From assembly GCA_036873135.1 (NCBI GenBank), contig JAPTYO010000015.1, positions 12,441,683 through 12,505,682 of the forward strand: a DNA stretch of 64,000 bases, given 5' to 3'. Numbering within the stretch: position 1 is the first letter of the stretch; each line of letters begins with the position of its first letter. This stretch comes from Clarkia xantiana subsp. parviflora. Lineage: Eukaryota > Streptophyta > Magnoliopsida > Myrtales > Onagraceae. A model generated the notes under the pieces. It ran no database searches, was not told the origin of the DNA, and saw nothing but the letters and a program-made list of their open reading frames with translations. The translations under genes were made by a program, and so were the position numbers. Shown piece by piece: positions 45,179 through 56,941 of the stretch.

Positions 45179-45779
45179 TTCTCATGAGGATACTTCGGGC
45201 GCCTCTTCATAAGGCTCTTGGGGTCAATCACACGTTTGAGGTGAAGAAGTTTGCGTCCATCCGAATCTAAAGGATTCTACCTAGCACAACCGAGCATGAC
45301 CCCGTGGTCGAACATGGCACACGTAGTATGAAGCACGCGTCGATAGCATACCCGAAAAACGTCAGGCTTCGATATGTCAATGATGCTATCGCAGATTTTC
45401 ATCTGGCCCAGAATGTGGTTAATGACGAACTAAGTTCATCACCGGCGATGTGCAAAACGAAGATCATGTCGTGTTACTCTGAAACCAAATGATCTATTTG
45501 TGTAACCAAGTTTATCCAAATGGTTCTTAGCCAGTCTTGCTGTGGTAGAGGTCCCCCTCTCCTACAAGACGACCGTGCCCGTGAGACAAGGCAAGGCCCA
45601 CATTCGACATAATTTAGGCAGAGGATTGCGTCCTCCTACGACTTAGTTTATAGCCCGTAAAATCCGATGTAAACAAACATTATGACGTCGATAAATCATA
45701 AACTCGAATTGCAATTCTCTCATTTATCAAAAATGTAACTTTCAATTATCAAAATGTTATCACAGATATACGCCCACTT
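45179..45779 (-). other. Cop3 3' non-coding region, truncated
   Basis: Matches Cop1 from the RNase H stop to CCTCATG (about 36282), then breaks off at about 45179-45183 into the Cop2 LTR. No ORF. Confidence 0.6.
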
Positions 45780-48300
45780 TTAAACCCTACGCAATCCAAG
45801 CAGTTTAATATGCTTTTCAAATGTCTCTTTGCCTAATGGTTTAGTTAATGGGTCCGCTACCATGTCATCAGTGGACGAGTATTCTAAGGTGATTATAGTC
45901 TTCTACCATAGATTTAGCAAAATTATATTTCACATCAATGTGTTTAGTCCTACTATGGTACTTTGGATTCTTTACTGCCGCAATAGCTGCCTGAGTGTCA
46001 GAGTACACCTTCACAGGTTTACTCCCGACATCACCATCAAGTAGCGCAGTAAGAAGTTTTTTCAGCCAGACCGCTTCCTGTGCATTTTTGGAGAGGGCAA
46101 CGAATTCTGATTCCATTCTATACAGTGCGACACAGGATTTCTTCTTGCTCGTCCATGAAATTGCGGCATCAGGAAGGAGAAACACTCCTCATGTGGTGGA
46201 CTTACGATTTTCTGGATCGCCACCATGGTTGGTGTCACTGAATCCGGTCAATTCGAACTTCCAGCCCTCATAGCACAGTACGTAGTCGGCAGTACCTTTA
46301 AGATATCGCATGATCCACTTTACACCTTTTAAATGTTATAGCCAGGGTCTGAATGGAATCTTGCAACTAGGCCCACAACGTAACAGATGTCCGGATGAGT
46401 GCAAAGCATGGAGTACATGAGTCTTCAGACCATGCTTAAATAATCTGCACTCATCATCTGTTCACGCTCTTGCTAGTTCTTCAGGCCGTCGCGCTTTGAC
46501 AACGCGCACCCGAATACTACCGGCGTTTCCACGGGTTTGGCATCTTGTAATCTAAACATTTTCAACAGTTTGTTGATGTAGACTTTCTGAGATAGACATA
46601 ATCTCCGGATGGCACGATCTCTAGCCATTTTAATGCCCTAGATGTAGGTAGCCTCTCCCATGTCTTTCATCTCAAATACAAATACCAACCAGGACTTTGA
46701 TTCATGCATGAAACTCACATTGTTCGCAGCAATGAGTATGTCAACCACGTATAAAGTTAAGATGACGTACTTTGACCCTGAGGTCTTTGTATACACGCAT
46801 GGATCCTCGTGAAGATTCACGAATCCGTTTCCAACGATTTCCTCGTGGAATCTGCGATACCATTGCCGAGACGATTGTTTAAGACCGTAAATGGATCTTT
46901 GGAATTTACAAACTTTATGTTCGTTACAAGGAGTAATGAAACCCTTCAATTGCTCCATATAGATCTCTTCCTTCTAGTTTACGTGGAGGAATGCGGTCTT
47001 AACATCTATTTGATGCAGCTCTAGATCGAGGCATGCGACCAGGGCTAGGATTGACCTGACTGTGGTGTACCGCACAATCGGTGAGTATGTCTCATCAAAG
47101 TCCACTCCGTGAAGCTGAGTGTATCCTTTTGCAACTAGTCGAGCTTTGTATCGCTCAACATTTCCATCGGCAGTGAGTTTTAGTTTCAGAACCCACTTAG
47201 CTCCTATGGCCTTGCGGTTAGCAGGTAAATCAACTAAAGACCATACTGAATTGGCTTTCATTGAGGCGATCTCTTCCTCCATTGCTTTGCTCCATTCCTT
47301 TGCTTGAGGTCCTTTCAACACATCTTGAACCGTTACCAGTTCGTCAATAGAAGTTATGGTGAATATTTCACCCTTCTCGATGGGATACTTCATGGGAGAA
47401 ATTTGATGCCTTTGACTTCGTCTAGGCTCATTAATCCCATTTTGAGTCAGAACGTTGCTCCCACTGGAAATAATGCTTTCTATCGGAACATCACTCCCGC
47501 TGGGAACAAGGGCAGTGCTAGAACCTTGACCTATAACTTTTCTTGGACGAACTCTCAGTCTCGGGATTCTACCTCCGAGATTAATTCCTTGATCACTAGC
47601 ATCTGGAACCAAGTTGGTTGATCCACTCCTACTGGGAACAATGGATAGTTGTGGCATTATTGGATTTTTATCCAGCGGTCCGGCTACGTGATTATCAGGT
47701 TCAACTTGATTCGCACATGTAGCAACAGTGATTTGTGTGGTAGGATTGGCTCCTCCCACTGGATTTACTATGAAAATGTCTTCATCTTCATTTACAATTT
47801 CATTCACTTTCGTTGCTGCCTCAAATATCCCACCGGAAGTAAGTGGGACCTGACTATCATCGTTATCCTGCTCCAATTCGATCAAGACTTCGTCTGTTTT
47901 GATTTCACCAAGTGTTGAAAATTCGTCCTCAATGAATGTAACGTCTCTGGACTCATGTTCGACCACGCCACCATTTTCTTGAACTGACACAAATACATAA
48001 CCCTTAGAGTTCTCTGAATACCTTATGAAGATACTCTTAAGTCCTCTGGGTCCCAACTTGCCAAAACGGCTATCACTTGTATGTGTATAGGCAGTGCAAC
48101 CCCACGGTCGCAACCTGGTAAGGTCTTACTCTCTACCAGTCCATAGCTCATATGGTGTCGTGTCTACCGCCTTTGTCAGAACAAGGTTTACTATATGAGT
48201 GGCAGTCAACAACGTGTCTCTCTAGAAAGAGATTGGTAGTTTTGCTTGCGACATCATAGTTCTGACCATGTCTAGGAGTGTTCGATTACGACGTTCAGCC
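45780..48300 (-). pseudogene. Cop3 integrase end, RT and RNase H remnant
   Basis: Frame 48113-46974 starts in the integrase tail (WGCTAYTHTSDSRFGKLG), crosses the linker (RRSQRHQISPMKYPIEKG) and holds RT motifs IGAKWVLKLKLTADGN and ARLVAKGYTQLHGVDFDET. A stop follows at DVKTAFLHVN. 46958-46638 has LTLYVVDILIAANN: the first Asp of the catalytic YVDD is replaced by Val, so RT would be dead. RNase H pieces lie at 46185-45868, with a short deletion near 45895. The chain ends at the TAA at 45780-45782. Confidence 0.85.
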
Positions 48301-49119
48301 ACACCATTTTTGCGGTGTGTTTGGGATTGTTGTTTGACAAGCAATTCCCCTTTCATTGCAGAACTTATTAAACTCATTAGAGAGATATTCTCCACCTCTA
48401 TCAGTGCGTAGGGTTTTCATCTTCCACTCCTGCTGATTCTCTACGAGCTTTAGAAAACTTATAAAGCAATCTATAGCTTCGGATTTGAGAGTAATCAAAT
48501 GAGTAAGCCCATAACGGGTAAATTCGTCAATGAAATTTACGAAGTATCGTTTACCACCCCTAGCGATTACGTTCATTGGTCCACATACGTCGGAATGAAT
48601 CAGGTGCAGTGTGTAGTCGGCTCGTTGTGCTTCGCCAAATGGTTTGCGGGTGGACTTTCCAGCTAGACAATCATGGCAAGTGTGCTTAACCACGTTGTTA
48701 GTTCCGGGTAGAACCCCTCGTCGAGCTAACGACTGAAATCTGTCATAGCTTATATGTCCTAGCCTCGCATGCCATCCAGCCGCGACAGTTTCTGCTTCCC
48801 TGGAAGACAATGCATACATTCTATTCGAATTTATATTATTATTCAAATCCATGATAATGAGATCATTAGTGGAAAGTGCATGTCCATATAAGACATTGCC
48901 TTTATTTATTCGAATAAGGGTCTTCTCAAATGATAAAACAAAGTTATTATTCATAAGAGCGAAAACAGAAACAAAATTTCTACGGATTCTTGGAGCAAAA
49001 AGGACATTTTTAAGAAGTATGGTCCTGCCATTGTTCATAGACAACTTACAGTTCCCTACTCCTATGACTTCAACTTGTGAGTTGTCGCCAATGTATATCC
49101 TCTTAGAATCCTTCGGCAA
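48295..49119 (-). pseudogene. Cop3 integrase (GAG-pre-integrase and core)
   Basis: Residues 116-151 of this frame form the HHCC zinc finger (WHARLGHISYD...CHDCLAGK; H117, H122, C148, C151). The catalytic core has D177 (HSDVCGPM) and D240 (RTDRGGEYLSNEF). A one-base shift at NTPQ (about 48305) puts the third acidic residue out of frame. Integrase would join element cDNA to the chromosome. Confidence 0.87.
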
Positions 49120-49201
49120 TCGTCTAAACTTGGTAAATAGTCATTTGTCGTTGGCTATGTGGTCCGTTGCGCCTGAATCAAGAATCCAAGAAGGATTTGA
49201 G
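49120..49201 (-). pseudogene. Cop3 protease active-site segment
   Basis: The minus strand translates as SWILDSGATDHIANDK followed by a TGA and LFTKFRRL. DSGA is the copia retropepsin active site. It connects gag (49202-50166) with the integrase frame. Confidence 0.72.
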
Positions 49202-50166
49202 TCAGTTAACATGACGATTGAGTAAACTAAAGCTTTCAAACATCGCGTACCTTTTTAGGTGCGATTTGCTGGACCATGCACAATCGCCTATGCGGCATGG
49301 GCCTGATTTCCCATAGACTATCTCGGATTTTAATCTGAGACTGCCCTGTTTAGGCTTAGTCAACATTTTATCGTCGACAGCCTGTTGTTTCTTTCCCTTG
49401 TTCCTGTTCTTCCTCTTTCTCTGCCCAACTTGTCCTAACATCTTTGTGTCTTTTGACATTGATGCCAATCGAGCTTCTTCCATCTCGATCAATTTCAGGA
49501 TAGATGCAAGATCTAGCACAGAACCAATAACAGTCAATAAAGCCTTGGTTGCTCTCCAAGACCTCGGGAGAATCCTGATGATGGCTTGAATTTTATCCCA
49601 TTCACCCATCTGACTTTCTTCTTCTAATGGTTTCCACATGCGGAGGAGCTCGCATACCTTTTCCAGTACACTTTTGCTGTTGTTGTTTAGACAATCTTCC
49701 ATGGCTGGTATAAGTGGGTGCAGTATAACTGCTATGCCATTTCTGTATTTCAGGAAGAGAGCAACCCAGATGTCCTTTGTTATCGGAACATCCTTATACT
49801 CGTCATGAAAGTCCCGAGACATCTCAGACAGCAGTATCCACTTTGCTTTCTTGTCATATTGCTCCCATTGGAAATTGGCGAATGCTAGTCCCTTAGTGAG
49901 ACCATCATCTGGGCAGCTCATTTACTTTTGAATGTGGTTTATAAGACCTTGACCTTCCAGCAGTGTACTGACGCATTTGCTCCACGAGTCGTAGTTCGTC
50001 TCAATCAAAAGCTCATTAGCACATGATGAAGTCATCTATGTTGTAATTCGTTACTAACACATTGATAATCATGCACAATCAGGGAGACAATAACATTTTG
50101 AGATAGAATTGCATACATCGGATATCTATTAAGATGGAATACGACAAATAATGATTCCTCATCCAT
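49202..50166 (-). pseudogene. Cop3 gag
   Basis: ATG 50166 begins MDEESLFVVFHLNRYPMY, as in the relatives. It shifts into ETNYDSWSKCVSTLLEGQGL and then the long frame 49921-49202 (FANFQWEQYDKKAKWILL, MWKPLEEESQMGEWDKIQ, LIEMEEARLASMS, basic RKRKNRNKGKKQ). This is the UBN2-type gag of copia elements. No clear CCHC knuckle remains. At least one frameshift and one stop are present. Confidence 0.8.
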
Positions 50167-51460
50167 CTAAACCAACTGACCGCCAGTAAACCGGGGGAAG
50201 GGGGTTCGTGAAAGAGTTCACATTACAGTCGTCTTCAATCAGTCTCTTAAAACGGTTTTATTCACAAATTACCGGAACGGGAATTTTAAAATAAGCATAC
50301 CCGATCTTGGCTTTCTCAAGGCTCTTTGGTATTTGAAAAATGTTCTGATGAACTTACGCATGCATATACACAAACCACAAATCATGCATACGCGTCATGC
50401 GTCTAATGTTCCGAGGAACTCTAGCAAATATATAATTCTACTTTCTACGTAAACTATAACATACAGCTACATCCTCATCATTCAAGCATACGTGTCATAC
50501 ATGAAACTTCCACATCAAACATGCATATTTGGCGACTGGCTTTTGTTTTAATTTTTTTTAAAAATATTAGGGGCTGACTTGCAATTCATGCTTACCATTA
50601 ATCATGCGTGTTTCTAGACATGGATCCTAGACAATCAAAACCATCACAACATGTCTGTCCTATTGCACAAACCATATATTTAAGCAGGGCTCTGCCCCCA
50701 ACATCCAAACTAGCTTTACATAGACAAGACAATAGTTCTAATAAATATATGTGACGAAAAGTAAACAATTGCAATTCAGCCCTCTAATTAATCCAGTCCT
50801 TAAATCATGCATTTCCGAGATCCATCCCCATAATCGAAACTATGCATTAAGGTTTAATCAAAACATGAAAATTTTAAACCTTCGAGCACTGTGTAGACTA
50901 TTTAAAGTTCGAAAACATTTGGATTTTAAAACATGAACATCCCATTTTATTAATTGACTTGAATTCGATTTTGAAAAATCCGGTTCGGTTCAGTCAATTT
51001 CTGTTCAACCCGGTTCGGTTTGGTCCCATAAATCTGGTTCGGTCCGGTTTTATTTAAAATTTGGTTCGGTCCGAACCAGTTCAATAAAATAGGATTTCGG
51101 TTCAACACTCAAAATCAGTTCGGTTAGGTCCACTTAGATACCCTGGTTCGACTCAACCCGACTAAGTCGAACTGATTACCGTTTTGTTTAATCATCTCCG
51201 GTTTTGCAAATTAGACCGGCCCACTAAACCCATAGGGTTCGGCCGAAATAATCTTGTGGGCTAAGTAGGGTTTTAAAGTCCACTAAAAACTTAACTTAGC
51301 CACTAAGAAATATTAATTATGTAAAATAATTTCAAATATTGCATATATATATATAAAATTTCGACCACATCTATATATATATATTTGTTGTCAATATTCT
51401 ATCTATAAGATGTAAATCAATCAACAATATATATATATATATATATATAAATTTCAACTT

Positions 51461-51509
<49 letters not shown>

Positions 51510-52062
51510 CAATATCTTTAATAAGGAAACAAATATACTAACAATATATTGTCTTAATCTTTTAGGTATCTAAATCTATCAATAATATTTTTATCCCTAT
51601 AAATTAGCTAGATATATTGATAGTTATATATATTTATATATATTAATGTCAACATATCCATATATTTCCAATTATAAATATATTGTCACCTTTAATAAAA
51701 ATTAAAATATGGTAAACAATATTATAGTCAATTTCGGGCGAAATATTGAATCTGGGGCCTAAGAAATAAAAAATTTTACCTTGTCAATTCCCTTAGGGTT
51801 CAGCCGAAACACATATTGAAATTAAGTGGTCAAATTTCAAGATCAAATTTTAATAAGATCTACAATCCAATGTTTGATTTTGATAAAAGTCACATTTTTC
51901 TTGAAGATCATGAACATCAAATTTTACTAAGAACATCATGAAAATTTCGGCACTTACAATTAGAAAAATTTGAAATTTGAAATTTTCATTCTTTAAAATT
52001 TCGGCCAACATTGTTAAAAATCAGGAACATCAATTTATCAAAATCATGAACTCCTAACACAT
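50167..52062 (-). other. Cop3 untranslated leader
   Basis: Non-coding. It has the GGTTCGGT/CCGGTT block at about 50970-51200, ACACACAC next to TATATA runs (about 51460-51510), and words shared with the other leaders. Confidence 0.6.
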
Positions 52063-52074
52063 GCTTTGATACCA
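52063..52074 (-). other. Cop3 primer-binding site, one mismatch
   Basis: The minus strand reads TGGTATCAAAGC; the family site is TGGTATCAGAGC. Confidence 0.82.
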
Positions 52075-52587
52075 CTGTTGGGTTACGCTAGATACTACGG
52101 AAACATAAACAAGGTACATGCTTGTAATCAGAATTACGCAACGAAAGATGTGCACATACCTTAAACCTTTTCCGTAGTCCCAAGATCTTGCTGGTGGAGT
52201 TCTCGATCCACCGGACGGAACCCGTAGAGGTTCTTGTTAAGGAAGCCCTACGCGGTATAGTCTCCACAGCAAAGCCTCTGATCGATGCTTGGCAGGGACG
52301 GATCTCCGGAGTGTTTGCTCGAAGCAAATTGGCACACCATTGGTGTCTTAGGTGGTTCAGCCGAAACTAGTGTTTATGGTGGAAGGGTTTTTCTCTAAAA
52401 TCACCACCAATGAGGAATTGTGAATTACCTAATAAAATCCCTAACACCCCTTATTTATAGGAGGAGCAAAGTGGAAAAAAGTCCACTTTGCCCTCTCCTA
52501 TGTTTCGGTCGGCCTATGGTGTATAAGGGAGGCCCAATTTGGGTTTCTCGTGTCAATTGGAATTTGGGTCAAGCCCAATTTCCCTAA

Positions 52588-52838
52588 GAGCATCCACAAT
52601 GCACAACCCCAACTCCTTTCCCTCTTTGTGCCACGTCAGCGCCACCTAATCAATATATTATTAAAATACTAAGTGTCTTGGGGTTGTCTACTACTACCCC
52701 AATGGTGTCTACCATTTTCAATCCCAACTTGGCCCTACATGTTTTTTTGTATATTAATAAAATTAACATTTTTTTTCTTTTATTATATCATCATATTCAC
52801 ATGCACATGATTTAGTTTATACATATATAAACACAAAA

Positions 52839-52924
<86 letters not shown>

Positions 52925-53384
52925 CCAAACCATTTCAAAGAGTATGTCTTTTAAATTACATTTCATTCATATTCAATTAACACAAGACATTATCAAATAT
53001 AAATTTAATCTAATTTGGATGTGCACGCGAAATTGAACAACCAAATATGCTCCACTAAATTTGCTTGAAGCTCTCGATGGACATTTTTATAACGAACTTG
53101 TATATTTTTCATATCCTCACCTAATTCTACAGTAGAGTTAATTAAAAATATAAGAACCTCACATATATCCAACGGTAATCTAATGTATTAGATAAAAAAA
53201 AATAAAAATAAAAAGTGATGAAAATAAAATAAAATGTTGAAATATTAATTATGGGATGTGAGAGAGTGGTGGACTCCTTGGAGGGATTGGACAAAAAAAA
53301 TAGGTCTTCTCCAATGCAAAGAGACAAGACAACTTGCCACATGGAGGAGTTGTCCTTCAATTTTTTGGTGCATTGTGGATGCTC
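52588..53384. mobile_element. PIF/Harbinger-type MITE in Cop3 LTR
   Basis: The inverted ends GAGCATCCACAATGCAC are identical for 17 bases at both sides. They are flanked by TAA at 52585-52587 and 53385-53387. The other LTRs read CCCTAATGTGACATTTACC at this place, so the empty site is known. TAA duplications and such ends fit PIF/Harbinger (Tourist-like) MITEs. No transposase. The interior includes an (AT)n run at about 52841-52921. Confidence 0.88.
52841..52921. repeat. (AT)n microsatellite, about 80 bp
   Basis: Uninterrupted TA dinucleotides inside the MITE; probably variable in length. Confidence 0.95.
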
Positions 53385-53469
53385 TAATGTTACATTTACC
53401 CAATTTCTTAAGTAACATATACATATTAATGGACATCCATTTATGACGCCCAATCACCATATGCTAACA

Positions 53470-53927
53470 GGCCCATCCCATTACGTAATGTTCGAGCTCT
53501 CCTGCTCACGATATGGGTTTTTTTTCCGACCAGGCTTAGCGAACAACCAGCCATGCACTTTCCCCGTCAACGTAACCCCACCAGCAACCTAGTATAGTCA
53601 AAAGGTCGGCTCGTTAAGCCCGGTTCTACTCGCCTCCTCATATGCTTGACACGGTAAATTGGCCAGACGGGACCTGATATTTTTATAACAGGTCACCGCG
53701 AGGTGACACCCTAAAGGGTTTCGAACCTTGGACTTCGGTACCAAACCACTTAGGAGTAAGCGCTCTTCACCTCATAAATCTAGAAACCCCTAAATATATA
53801 TATTCATTATGTGTCAGACTCCACAAACTCATCATTTTTAATATATATATATATATGATATTGAAAAAAATTATTCGACTTCCAAATGAGGCTCGATTCA
53901 GATCCGAATTGGGGGTTAATATTATCT
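53470..53927 (-). other. Intergenic; possible tRNA-derived SINE
   Basis: On the minus strand GGTTCGAAACC (about 53718-53728) fits the RNA polymerase III B box. Upstream CTTACTCCTAAGTGG (about 53750-53764) is a weak A-box candidate at the usual distance. No poly(A) end or target duplication was identified. The rest is AT-rich without ORFs. Confidence 0.28.
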
Positions 53928-53936
53928 TATTATTTA

Positions 53937-54739
53937 GGGTTTATAGGTTATTTGGTACCCTATGTTTGTCCACTTTTGGCTTTTGGTACCACATGTTTGA
54001 TTTTGCCTATTTTTTGTACCATACGTTTGCCACTTGTATACTTTTGGTCCGACCGTTAGTTGACCGTCAGTTTGACAGTTAAATAGTCACGTGACTTGCA
54101 CATGCATAGCCTCAAATTTCGATTTTATTCAATTTAGTCCTCAATTTTTTTATCCTAACTTTTTATTTTTGCAATTTAGCCCTTAAACATTTTCAACCAC
54201 ACCCTAGGACTAAATTGACCTAGCGATGGTTCGACTCATGGCTAGGTCGGACCATGGCTAGGGTTGCCGGACCCGAGCGACCCTAACCATGGTTCGCCCT
54301 AGCCATGGGTCGGACCATGACTAGGTCAATTTAGCAATTGGGTCCAATTGACCTAGCCATGGTTCGACCCATGGTTAGGTCGGACCAAGGTTAGGGTTGC
54401 CCGGGTCCGGTGACCCTAGCCATGGTCCGACCTAGCCATGGGTCGAACCATGGCTATGTCAATTTAGTCCTAGGGTGCGGTTGAAATGTTTAAGGGCTAA
54501 ATTGCGAAAATAAAAAGTTACGACAAAAAATTTGAGGACTAAATTGAACAAAATCAAAATTTGGGGCTAGGCATGTGCAGGTCATGTGACTATTTAACGG
54601 TCAAACTGACGGTCAACTAACGGTCGGACCAAAAGTATACAATTGGCAAACGTATGGTACCAAAAATAGGCAAAATCAAACATGTGGTACCAAAAGCCAA
54701 AAGTGAGCAAACATAGAGTACCAAAAGACCTATAAACCC
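53937..54739. mobile_element. Mutator-like foldback element (long-TIR MITE)
   Basis: The two arms, each roughly 390 bases, are inverted copies. Left begins GGGTTTATAGGTTATTTGG; right ends with the complement of GGGTTTATAGGTCTTTTGG. The flanks are a perfect 9-bp duplication TATTATTTA (53928-53936 and 54740-54748), which is characteristic of MULEs. The centre repeats GACCTAGCCATGGTTCGACC-type words. No coding capacity. Confidence 0.92.
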
Positions 54740-54748
54740 TATTATTTA

Positions 54749-55309
54749 ATGTTGTGTAATTTTTTCGATGGCACGTCTCAAATTATCATAAATTGTATCC
54801 AAAATTTATAGTTTTTATTTTAAAACTTGTAATTTCAATTTATTCATATATTATTATATGATGAATTAATTCAACAAAAATATATTTGTATAGATTATAT
54901 TTAAATGTTACATATATTTTTAAAAGGGTTTGGTTAAAATGAAGTCGATTATAATTCAAGTCAATTTCTAAGTCGTTAGATCATGAAATAGAATGTATCA
55001 TATTTTAAGATAGATAAAAAAAAATAAAAATTAATGTTAATTATATGTACCTAAAAGACTTTTATGACATATTTAGTAAATGAAATGAGAAATAAAAATT
55101 GAGGAATACAGAATAACAAATGTGGAATGCAAATTTCATTATTTACCGTGTTGCTCTAGTTACTGTTCTAGACACAACAAGAATCGACGACGGAATCCAG
55201 TATTTAAACACTGGAGCGGTCGAACAACCAATGAACGGGCTGTTTTGGTGGATGGAGCGGTTCAATAAGATCCGTTTCGAGTCTTTGGAACGTCTGTCCT
55301 TTTAGACTG
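54749..55309. other. AT-rich intergenic sequence
   Basis: Nothing recognised. The short ORF at 55120-55305 has no familiar motif. Confidence 0.5.
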
Positions 55310-55690
55310 ATGTAATGATGTTTTAACTATTTCGGTTTCGAATGCTTTTAGTGATGACGGTATAGCATGTCGAACTAGACTCCAGCTAGCACAATTTTCT
55401 GACAATGTAATGTCTTTCCTTTCATCAGATTCAAAGTCGGTTTCGCATGATTACATACCCTCATTGTGTAAGGTGCTTTCAAATATTAGAATCATTTTGC
55501 AGTTAGTTCATTCCTTAAGTTTGTGTAAGGTTAAGTAGGCCTTATGTTCGTTTATCTCATTTTGTTGCGTCCGTAGTAGCTGATAGAAATACGTGGAAAC
55601 CTAGTTTTATCCAGGTATCCATCATTGAGTACTACCTTAGTATACATCTTTTTATTAATATATTATCCTTAAAAAAAGCATTTAAAAAAG
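55310..55690 (+). pseudogene. LINE 3' remnant (RNase H end and tail)
   Basis: In one plus-strand frame near 55545-55650 the text reads RLSHFVASVVADRNTWKPSF, resembling the end of the plant LINE RNase H domain. It is followed by TTTTTATTAATATATTATCC and a short A-run (55673-55679), as at LINE 3' ends. Upstream pieces fit RNase H only with frame changes. Confidence 0.4.
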
Positions 55691-56165
55691 ATTTATAAAT
55701 AATAAAACATAACCAGACGTAACCAGAGTGGACTGTATATGCAAAAGAGAAAATTATTATTTACTTCAGTGTCATCAACTGTCATTAGGTGGTGGTACTT
55801 CTACCAATAAATATCTGACAAGTGACATTGACTATTTAATTTAGTATAATTGACCATATGTCACTATTTTATTGGCTCCTGTACCACCAACTGAGTGACT
55901 GTTTGTTGATACCGAGTTAGACAATACTTCTCTTCGCAAAACAACCCAGCAAAGCAAGCATACAATAACCTTTGTAGGTCCTTCTAGTACATTTAATTTC
56001 GGGTCCCTACAGAAATGAAAGGTGAACGAGATGGAATAATTATCTGACATGTCTTCATTTGCCACGTGAATTGTCATTCCTTAGTCATAATAATAAATTA
56101 ATAATTACTTTAGAGAACTGAACCGAAGCTTATACATAAATTTATATATATATATATATATATAT
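55691..56165. other. AT-rich intergenic sequence
   Basis: No gene seen. It ends in TATATA repeats at about 56140-56165, next to Cop5. Confidence 0.5.
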
Positions 56166-56170
56166 AATAT

Positions 56171-56930
56171 TGTTGGAATAATTGAGGGTAAATATACTAA
56201 TTTATAAAGTCCATGGACCAAAAATGCAATTAATCAAATCTCGGTTACTTACAAGTAATTCCTCCAATTAACATGCAAGATATAGGCAACACCGAAATTG
56301 TACGTATACTTCGACACGAAAACGAATACGTATTTTTATACTGAGGCCCGTGCTAATCACAGTCTCCTTAAGGCAATTTCGCCCCTCCCCACCCTCGGGT
56401 TATGCAAAGGGGTTATACAAGGGGCGATCACCTCCCAGGATTCAACAGTGTCATCGAATCGTGTTATGCATGCAACACGCTCGACCGAACCGAACCCAAT
56501 ACCTGAACTCAAACAAAGAACAGAAATGCCGACGACAACGGCTAAAAACAACTAGAAAGGTTGAACACGACATAAGTCGAAATCAACCTAAGAAGAACTC
56601 TGCATTCGTCAACACGAAGAACAGAGGATGAGAAAATATAATTGGATCCCAAGATTATGGGTTCCGAAAAATTGAATACTCAACCAAGAAGGAAGAGATT
56701 TCATTTCTCATGGTGCAAAAAATGAGAAGGGGGAGACTCCTTTAAATAGGATAGGAGAAGAGAGGAGATGCTTGAAGTGGTCGATGTGGTACAAACAAAT
56801 TTCCACATTCACTAAAACAAATTGGGCTGGGCTAGAGTAAAAACAATGGGCTTGAACAAAATTAATTTAACTAAGCCCAAAAAACTAGCCTTAGTCAAAT
56901 TTAATATAAAGGAGCCCAAATTTTCTAACA
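56171..56930 (-). repeat. Cop5 3' LTR
   Basis: TGTTGGAATAATTG...TTTTCTAACA. It contains CACCCTCGGGTTATG, where the other LTR has CACGGTTATG. TTTAAATAGGATAGG (about 56741) is probably a TATA region on one strand or the other. Confidence 0.93.
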
Positions 56931-56941
56931 ATCCCCCACAT
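56931..56941 (-). other. Cop5 polypurine tract
   Basis: The minus strand reads ATGTGGGGGAT immediately before the 3' LTR. Confidence 0.7.

Larger units (their letters stand above)
45179..53469 (-). mobile_element. Cop3: copia-type element with gag, PR, INT, RT and RNase H, 3' truncated
   Basis: Minus strand: 5' LTR 52076-53469 (with a MITE in it), primer site, leader, gag, protease, integrase, RT, RNase H, and part of the 3' region ending at about 45179. The 3' LTR is lost. It is the only relative here with the full copia gene order, so it represents the autonomous type, though every domain is broken. Confidence 0.86.
52076..53469 (-). repeat. Cop3 5' LTR, interrupted by a MITE
   Basis: Starts TGTTGGGTTACG and ends CATATGCTAACA. 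Without the inserted 797 bases plus TAA, it is about 594 bases and collinear with the other LTRs. TTATTTATAGGAGG near 52451 is a TATA-like core. Confidence 0.87.

Noticed and set aside
55120..55305. 61-residue ORF before the LINE remnant
   Set aside because: No recognisable domain, AT-rich context, and length expected by chance.
56298..56555. ORF duplicated at 62103-62303
   Set aside because: It lies inside the two LTRs of Cop5, with no domain; the duplication is that of the LTR.
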